DNA of 18,746 bases, from NCBI GenBank assembly GCA_030640905.1, contig DAOWIM010000235.1, positions 1 through 18,746 on the forward strand. Reading direction: 5' to 3'. Shown here in pieces: positions 14,087 through 18,746 of the stretch (position 1 is its first letter; every line of letters starts with the position of its first letter). The DNA is from a bacterium. GTDB taxonomy: Bacteria > Zixibacteria > MSB-5A5 > GN15 > FEB-12. Both the position numbers and the translations under genes were made by a program. The notes beneath the pieces were generated by a model, which saw nothing but the letters and a program-made list of their open reading frames with translations, was not told the DNA's origin and made no database searches.

Positions 14087-14584
14087 ATGGCTGGAGGTAT
14101 TCTAAACGCAATTGAGGTCTCAGCGCGCGGATTGACGGTTCAGCGAGCCAAGATGAATGTGGCTGCCGAGAACCTGGCTAACGCCGAAACGACGCAGACC
14201 GAAGAGGGCGGCCCGTACCGCCGACAACGCGTGTTGGTCAAGGAAGACAAGACCAAAGCCACCTTCAACTCCCACATGGAAAACGCACGGGTCCGGCTGG
14301 CTTCCACCAACGGTCGCCATATGTCGGGTCGCAGCAGACAGGTAGGAGAGAAGATTGTTCTGTCCAACACCGAAATGGACGTGGTCCAGGACCCCGAATC
14401 CAGCCACCGACTGGTGCATGATCCATCGCATCCACAGGCCGATGAAGACGGTTATGTCAGGATGCCGGATATTGAGATCGTCAATGAAATGGTCGACATG
14501 ATGTCCGCCACGAGGGCATATGAAGCCAACACAGTAGCTATCGCTTCGGCCAAACAAATGGTCAAAGACACAATGGAAATTTAG
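14087..14584 (+). CDS. flgC: Flagellar basal-body rod protein FlgC
   Basis: 165 residues. The N-terminal helix with NVAAENLANAETT and the C-terminal VDMMSATRAYEANTVAIASAKQMVKDTMEI are the classic FlgC ends; the latter is one of the best conserved rod-protein segments. FlgC is a proximal-rod subunit made with FlgB and FliE. An AAGGA overlapping the flgB stop serves as the ribosome binding site. Length is slightly above the enteric protein (about 134) because of a longer middle region. Confidence 0.95.
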   Translation: MAGGILNAIEVSARGLTVQRAKMNVAAENLANAETTQTEEGGPYRRQRVLVKEDKTKATFNSHMENARVRLASTNGRHMSGRSRQVGEKIVLSNTEMDVVQDPESSHRLVHDPSHPQADEDGYVRMPDIEIVNEMVDMMSATRAYEANTVAIASAKQMVKDTMEI

Positions 14585-14603
14585 AGCATAAAAGGATAAG
14601 ACG

Positions 14604-14939
14604 ATGAAAATCAATCCGATTGGCATTAACTCATATCAACAAACAACGGGGCAGGAAGCTGCTCGCAAGCAGACTGCCGGCAGCAGCAAAGATGCCGCCC
14701 GTACCGACAGCACGAAACTGCTCATACCGCCGCAGTCAGAATCGCAATCATCGCGGGTGTCGGTAAAGATCAGCAAAGGTAACTATGCCGAATATCTCTC
14801 GACCGAAGAACGACAGGCGCTTGATCTGCTATTTAGTCGTTTCAGCGACCGTTCTCGCTTCGACCCCGGCTACTCGCGGGACCTGGCGTCGTCGGAAGAT
14901 GATTCCCATCTCGGCAAGTCGGTTGATGTGAAGGTGTGA
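14604..14939 (+). CDS. Unrecognised small protein between flgC and fliE
   Basis: 111 residues; I do not recognise the family. The first 50 residues are polar and probably disordered, rich in Ser, Gln, Lys and Thr, starting MKINPIGINSY. Around residues 60-80 there is a likely helix YLSTEERQALDLLFSRFSD, then a polar stretch, and the chain ends LGKSVDVKV. There is no signal peptide or membrane segment. AAGGATAA at 14591-14598 lies 5 bases before ATG 14604. Its stop overlaps the fliE ribosome binding site, so it is clearly part of the operon. The MKIN start and the disordered head loosely recall the anti-sigma factor FlgM, but the usual FlgM C-terminal pattern is not evident. A flagellar chaperone or assembly checkpoint protein is also possible. 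Confidence 0.7.
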   Translation: MKINPIGINSYQQTTGQEAARKQTAGSSKDAARTDSTKLLIPPQSESQSSRVSVKISKGNYAEYLSTEERQALDLLFSRFSDRSRFDPGYSRDLASSEDDSHLGKSVDVKV

Positions 14940-14941
14940 CC

Positions 14942-15262
14942 ATGAGCATTACTGGTATTGGTGTAAATAGACTGGTCCCCGGCCTGATTGAACAGGCTGG
15001 TTCCGCCGCCGGAAATAAGCAGACTCCGACCGCCGAATCGATTGGCGAATTCAAGGATATGTTCTCCAATCTGATCAATTCGGTCAATGAATTGCAGATG
15101 GATTCCGGCAGCATTCAGAGTGCATTTCTCTCGGGTGATCCGGTCGAGCTGCATCAGGTGATGATCAAAGCCGAAGAAGCGGGTGTTGCTACGGAACTCT
15201 TGTTGGAGATTCGTAACAAACTCGTCTCGGCCTATCAGGACCTTCTGCGGATGCCACTATAG
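14942..15262 (+). CDS. fliE: Flagellar hook-basal body complex protein FliE
   Basis: 106 residues. FliE links the MS ring to the rod. The C-terminal half carries the family pattern: INSVNELQMDSGSIQSAFLS, then DPVELHQVMIKAEEAGVATELLLEIRNKLVSAYQDLLRMPL, ending with the conserved Arg-Asn-Lys-x-x-x-Ala-Tyr-x-x-x-x-Arg-Met. A GTG at 14936 is in frame, but AAGGTG at 14931-14936 is better used as ribosome binding site for ATG 14942 (5 bases). It follows the unknown gene with almost no gap. A 63-base gap to fliF has no clear promoter. Confidence 0.93.
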   Translation: MSITGIGVNRLVPGLIEQAGSAAGNKQTPTAESIGEFKDMFSNLINSVNELQMDSGSIQSAFLSGDPVELHQVMIKAEEAGVATELLLEIRNKLVSAYQDLLRMPL

Positions 15263-15325
15263 ACGAATAATAGCAGTCCGGTGACTATGGATGGCCGCCG
15301 GTTGGCAACAATATAAATAGGATTT

Positions 15326-16891
15326 ATGATGGATAGTTTCAAAACTTTCTTCAAGAGTATAGGTTCCTGGATCGGTCAGATGACTCCCAGCCAGGTCATG
15401 ATGCTGTTCGGTGTCGTGGCCGGTTCAATTGTCGGTATAATTCTAATGGTCGGGTGGCTCAACACCGTTGACTACGCGCGCCTCTATTCAAACATATCCG
15501 ATGACGAAGCCGGGGAGATCATTACCTTCCTGGAAGACTCCAAGATACCATATGAGCTTGCCGATGGTGGCCGCACCATTTCGGTGCCGTCTGATCAGGT
15601 CTATAAGACTCGGATTTCTCTGGCCTCAAGCGGTCTTCCGCGAGGTGGCAGCATGGGGTACTCGATCTTCGACCAGAACAATCTCGGCATGACAGATTTT
15701 CTCCAGAACCTCAACTTCCGCCGAGCGTTGGAAGGAGAGCTGACCCGCACAATTATGCAACTGGCGGAGGTCAGCGCCGCGCGCGTCCATATTGTTATTC
15801 CGAAAGATCGTCTATTCAAAGAGGATCAGAAGGATGCCACCGCGTCGGTAGTTCTGAAGCTGAAAGGCAATCGGGGCCTCTCCAAGAGCCAGTTGGCTGG
15901 TATCACTCACCTTGTGGCCTCCTCGGTCGAAGGGTTGACACCGTCGAATATCACGATTGTTGACTATCACGGAGACCTGCTCTCATCGGGGCGTGACGAT
16001 AACGCTCTGGCCGGATTGAGTTCCTCGCAACTGGAAGTACGTAAGCAGGTTGAAAACTACCTTGAGGACAAGTCCGAATCGATGCTTGACGGCGTTCTCG
16101 GCGCCGGCAAAGCCGTTGTACGAGTAACCGCCGATCTAAACTTCCAGCAAATCGAAAGAACCAGCGAGACCTTTGACCCCAACGCGCCTTCGATTCGAAG
16201 CGAAGAACGGGTCAAGTCCAGTAACACATCGGCGGACAAAGCCGATGAAAATTCCGAAAGTAGTATTGAAGACAACAGCGAAACGATCGTTACCAACTAT
16301 GAACTTAACAAGACGGTTGAGCATATCATAAACGCTATCGGTACTATTGATCGTCTCTCGGTGGCTGTCATGATTGACGGCACCTATGCGCCGGTGGAAA
16401 ACGACAACGGCGAAATAGAAATGATTTACGAGCCGCGCACGCAGGAAGAACTCGACCGGTTGGCGTCAATAGTCAAGAGCTCGATTGGCTTTGACCAGCA
16501 GCGCAACGATCAGATTGAAATGCTCAATATCGGGTTTGATCGCCAGAATCTGGATGATGATCGCGAATTCTTAGATCAGATGTACATGCGTGATTTCTAT
16601 ATGGAGATAGGCCGGAAAGTCGGCTACGTCCTGCTGATAGCTTTCCTCTTTCTTTATTTCAGGAAGAAAGCCCGGAAACTATTTACGGCGCTGTCAAAGC
16701 TGGCGCCGCCAACACCCCCGGCACCTCCGCGAGGAGTGGCGGAACAGGCGGTAGTTGCAGAAGAGGAAGTACAGCCGATGGCCGTTCAGCAAAAGCGTGC
16801 GCCTACACTGACAAATCAGATGCAGGAGACGGCCAAGAAACAGCCTGAAGAAATAGCGAAGGCAATTAGAACTATGATGGTTGAGAGTTGA
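15326..16891 (+). CDS. fliF: Flagellar MS-ring protein FliF
   Basis: 521 residues. FliF forms the MS ring in the inner membrane. It has a first membrane segment (about 23-45), a YscJ-like ring-building domain (DYARLYSNISDDEAGEIITFLE, LPRGGSMGYSIFDQNNLGMTDF), a long periplasmic part with an acidic Ser/Glu/Asp stretch near 290-315, a second membrane segment (about 432-449, GYVLLIAFLFLYF), and a cytoplasmic tail ending PEEIAKAIRTMMVES, the FliG-binding helix. ATG 15326 or ATG 15329 could start it; AGGA at 15319-15322 is better spaced for 15329. The stop lies 2 bases before the chosen fliG start. Confidence 0.95.
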   Translation: MMDSFKTFFKSIGSWIGQMTPSQVMMLFGVVAGSIVGIILMVGWLNTVDYARLYSNISDDEAGEIITFLEDSKIPYELADGGRTISVPSDQVYKTRISLASSGLPRGGSMGYSIFDQNNLGMTDFLQNLNFRRALEGELTRTIMQLAEVSAARVHIVIPKDRLFKEDQKDATASVVLKLKGNRGLSKSQLAGITHLVASSVEGLTPSNITIVDYHGDLLSSGRDDNALAGLSSSQLEVRKQVENYLEDKSESMLDGVLGAGKAVVRVTADLNFQQIERTSETFDPNAPSIRSEERVKSSNTSADKADENSESSIEDNSETIVTNYELNKTVEHIINAIGTIDRLSVAVMIDGTYAPVENDNGEIEMIYEPRTQEELDRLASIVKSSIGFDQQRNDQIEMLNIGFDRQNLDDDREFLDQMYMRDFYMEIGRKVGYVLLIAFLFLYFRKKARKLFTALSKLAPPTPPAPPRGVAEQAVVAEEEVQPMAVQQKRAPTLTNQMQETAKKQPEEIAKAIRTMMVES

Positions 16892-16893
16892 TC

Positions 16894-17907
16894 ATGGCCT
16901 TATCTTACGAAACCATGACCCCGATGCAGAAGGCCGCCGTTGCCCTGGTCGCCTTTGGTCCCGAAGTCTCCGCGCATGTTCTTAAGGGTATGCAAGAAAA
17001 TACTCTGGAACAGGTAACTATGGAGATAGCCAACCTCCGCGATGTTCCCGCCGAAATCGAAGAAAAGGTTGTCAGTGAGTGCCACGACATATTCATGGCT
17101 CGCCAGTATATCTCGCAGGGCGGTGTTGATTTTGCCCGTCAGGTGCTGGAGAAGGCGGTTGGAACCAGCAAGGCCAAGGAGATAATGAGTCGGCTGGAGT
17201 CATCGCTGCAAACACACGGTTTTTCTCTACTAAAAGATATTGATCCCAAGCAGCTCACTGGCTTCCTGCAGAACGAACACCCGCAAACGATCTCGCTGAT
17301 TCTGACCCAACTCAGTTCTCAGCAGGCAGCAGCTGTTCTCTCTGAACTTTCGCCGGAACTTCAGGCCGAAGTCGCTCTCAGAATAGCTACCATGGAAAAA
17401 ATCGCTCCGGAGATTCTCGGCGAGATTGAACGTACTCTTGAAGGTCATTTTGAAAGAACGGGTGGCGAAGTAGCTGCATCCGGTGGCGCCAAGGCGATAG
17501 CCGAGATGTTGAACCTGATAGACACTACGGCTGAGAAGAACATCCTGCAGTCGATTGAAGCAGAGGACGCCGACCTGGCCGCCGATGTCAAGAACATGAT
17601 GTTCGTCTTTGACGATATCGTTCTACTTGATGATCGTTCAATCCAGCGTCTGTTGAAGGAAGTGGAAACCAAGGACCTCTCTCTGGCGCTCAAAGCAGCC
17701 AGCGACGAAGTCAAGAACAAGATATTCTCAAACGTCTCAGAGCGTGTTTCGGTAATGATCCAGGAAGAGATGGAGTTCATGGGACCTACCAGACTCTCCG
17801 ATGTAGAGGCCGCTCAGGGACGCGTGGTCGAGGCAGTGCGCAGACTCGAAGAGGAAGGTCAGATTATCATCTCCGGTCGCGGCGGAAAAGAGGATGTCAT
17901 TGTCTAA
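16894..17907 (+). CDS. fliG: Flagellar motor switch protein FliG
   Basis: 337 residues. FliG sits on FliF, transmits torque from the MotA stator and, with FliM and FliN, sets rotation direction. Visible marks are the N-terminal TPMQKAAVALVAFGPEVSA, the middle-domain EHPQT motif (128-132, LQNEHPQTISLILTQL), a Gly/Ala-rich hinge before AKAIAEMLNLID, and the C-terminal torque domain FDDIVLLDDRSIQRLLKEVETKDLSLALK. TTG 16888 is in frame, but ATG 16894 matches the usual N-terminus. Its 3' end overlaps fliH by up to 14 bases. Confidence 0.95.
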   Translation: MALSYETMTPMQKAAVALVAFGPEVSAHVLKGMQENTLEQVTMEIANLRDVPAEIEEKVVSECHDIFMARQYISQGGVDFARQVLEKAVGTSKAKEIMSRLESSLQTHGFSLLKDIDPKQLTGFLQNEHPQTISLILTQLSSQQAAAVLSELSPELQAEVALRIATMEKIAPEILGEIERTLEGHFERTGGEVAASGGAKAIAEMLNLIDTTAEKNILQSIEAEDADLAADVKNMMFVFDDIVLLDDRSIQRLLKEVETKDLSLALKAASDEVKNKIFSNVSERVSVMIQEEMEFMGPTRLSDVEAAQGRVVEAVRRLEEEGQIIISGRGGKEDVIV

Positions 17908-18601
17908 AATTATCCGTCATGTCAAAGCGGCCCCGAAAGTTCACATTGGCGACCACCAGTTTGATGTCGCAGAAGAAAGTCGGGCCGAGACCGAGCTGGC
18001 ATCATTCTGTCCCGCTGTTGCGGTTCAGACCGATGCCGATGGTGCCAAGCTTATCCCGATCCTTGAAGTTTTTAAGATACACCAGACTCTGAAAGAGGAG
18101 TCGGAAAAAGCCCACCAAAGAGGGGTACAGGATGGGCACCGAGCCGGACTGCAGGAGGGGTTGGTCGAAGCGCAAAAAGTACTGCAGAACCTGGAGAAAG
18201 CTATCAGCGACACGGTCGGACAGCGCGAGGCAATCCTGAATGAAGCACGGCAGAAGGTTCTCGAACTGGTCCTGCAAATATCTCGCAAGGTTACCTTTGA
18301 TGCCTTCTCAGCGGATCCGGAAATCACGGTGGGATTGATCAATGGCGTTATCGACCAACTCGTTGATCGCTCTCGACTCAAGATCAAAGTCAATCCCAAT
18401 CACCTGCCGGTGGTTGAGCAGCACATTGATCGTTTCCTCAAAGGCACGGCGATGATCAAGGACCTCTCAATCGTACCCGATCCACGGGTCACCAGTGGTG
18501 GTTGTTTTATTGAGACACCATCGGGAGATATCGATGCGCGCCTTGATTCACAGTTCAAGGTTGTCGAAGAAACCATGCTGTCAACCGAGGATGAAAATTG
18601 A
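17894..18601 (+). CDS. fliH: Flagellar assembly protein FliH
   Basis: 235 residues. FliH binds and restrains the export ATPase FliI and docks it to the export gate. A variable N-terminus is followed by a long charged coiled coil (about 65-125) with the spaced Gly residues GVQDGHRAGLQEGLVEA typical of FliH, then the conserved globular C-terminus: IKVNPNHLPVVEQHIDRF, SIVPDPRVTSGGCFIETPSGDIDARLDSQ. ATG 17894 abuts its AGAGG, which is too close; TTG 17900 has better spacing and would remove two residues. The gene overlaps fliG at the front and fliI at the end, which indicates tight coupling. Confidence 0.92.
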   Translation: MSLSKIIRHVKAAPKVHIGDHQFDVAEESRAETELASFCPAVAVQTDADGAKLIPILEVFKIHQTLKEESEKAHQRGVQDGHRAGLQEGLVEAQKVLQNLEKAISDTVGQREAILNEARQKVLELVLQISRKVTFDAFSADPEITVGLINGVIDQLVDRSRLKIKVNPNHLPVVEQHIDRFLKGTAMIKDLSIVPDPRVTSGGCFIETPSGDIDARLDSQFKVVEETMLSTEDEN

Positions 18602-18746
18602 ATGCCATCCCCTATGACATGTATGCCGAGCGGATCAGGAGTGTCAACACTCTCAAACACTACGGCAAAGTCACCCAGGTAGTCGGACTAATCATTGAGG
18701 CCGCCGGACCAGCTGTTCCCATTGGCCGGATGTGCGTGATTGAAAA
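18598..18746 (+). CDS. fliI: Flagellum-specific export ATPase FliI, N-terminal part, cut at right edge
   Basis: 49 complete codons are seen before the window ends. The frame reads MNAIPYDMYAERIRSVNTLK, then HYGKVTQVVGLIIEAAGPAV and PIGRMCVIE, the conserved N-terminal beta-barrel of F1-like ATPases (GxVxxVxGLxIEAxGP). The start is TTG 18598, supported by GAGGA at 18587-18591 with a 6-base spacer; it overlaps the fliH stop by 4 bases (TTGA). ATG 18619 is an alternative. The Walker motifs lie outside the window. FliI powers docking and unloading of export substrates together with FliH. Confidence 0.9.
   Translation, partial: MNAIPYDMYAERIRSVNTLKHYGKVTQVVGLIIEAAGPAVPIGRMCVIE

Noticed and set aside
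15263..15325. Possible terminator or promoter between fliE and fliF
   Set aside because: Only CCGG repeats that could pair over 4 bases are present, with no U run; the genes are most likely co-transcribed.

Overview
The window is a dense, single-strand (+) motility and chemotaxis locus from a flagellated bacterium with GC content near one half. The flagellar core proteins (MotAB, FlgB, FlgC, FliE, FliF, FliG, FliH, FliI) are readily recognised. The mix of a CheZ, a sigma-54 activator with a soluble kinase, and an Rsb-type partner-switching module next to a large HEAT-repeat protein fits a deep-branching Gram-negative lineage (Zixibacteria/FCB-like or Desulfobacterota-like) better than an enteric bacterium. 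That placement is inference only. No rRNA, tRNA, CRISPR array, mobile element or integrase is visible.

Region 1 (1-3659), signalling head: the C-terminal part of a PP2C/SpoIIE-type phosphatase is cut by the left edge. It is followed by an RsbW-like anti-sigma kinase fused in frame to a STAS anti-sigma antagonist, then a 635-residue HEAT-repeat protein, then a stand-alone receiver protein whose start overlaps the HEAT stop by one base.

Region 2 (3660-9070), chemotaxis core: cheR, two cheY-type genes, cheZ, cheA and cheB. These give receptor methylation (CheR/CheB), the kinase (CheA), the diffusible signal (CheY) and its phosphatase (CheZ). CheW and receptors are not in the window.

Region 3 (9071-11842), flagellar transcriptional control: a soluble PAS histidine kinase and an NtrC-family sigma-54 activator, the FlrB/FlrC or FlgS/FlgR type of pair.

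Region 4 (11843-13489), stator: motA and motB, preceded by a 133-base gap holding a possible promoter and a 20-codon leader ORF.

Region 5 (13490-18746), basal body and export: a well-matched, correctly spaced sigma-54 promoter sits directly before flgB, followed by flgC, an unrecognised 111-residue gene, fliE, fliF, fliG, fliH and the start of fliI (cut by the right edge). The kinase/activator pair upstream and the sigma-54 promoter at flgB together suggest an assembly-coupled regulatory cascade.

The least ordinary items are the kinase-STAS fusion with its own internal ribosome binding site and stop codons just out of frame, the HEAT protein at the head of the chemotaxis genes, and the unrecognised small gene between flgC and fliE. 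Spacing is tight throughout: the longest stretch without a called gene is 173 bases.
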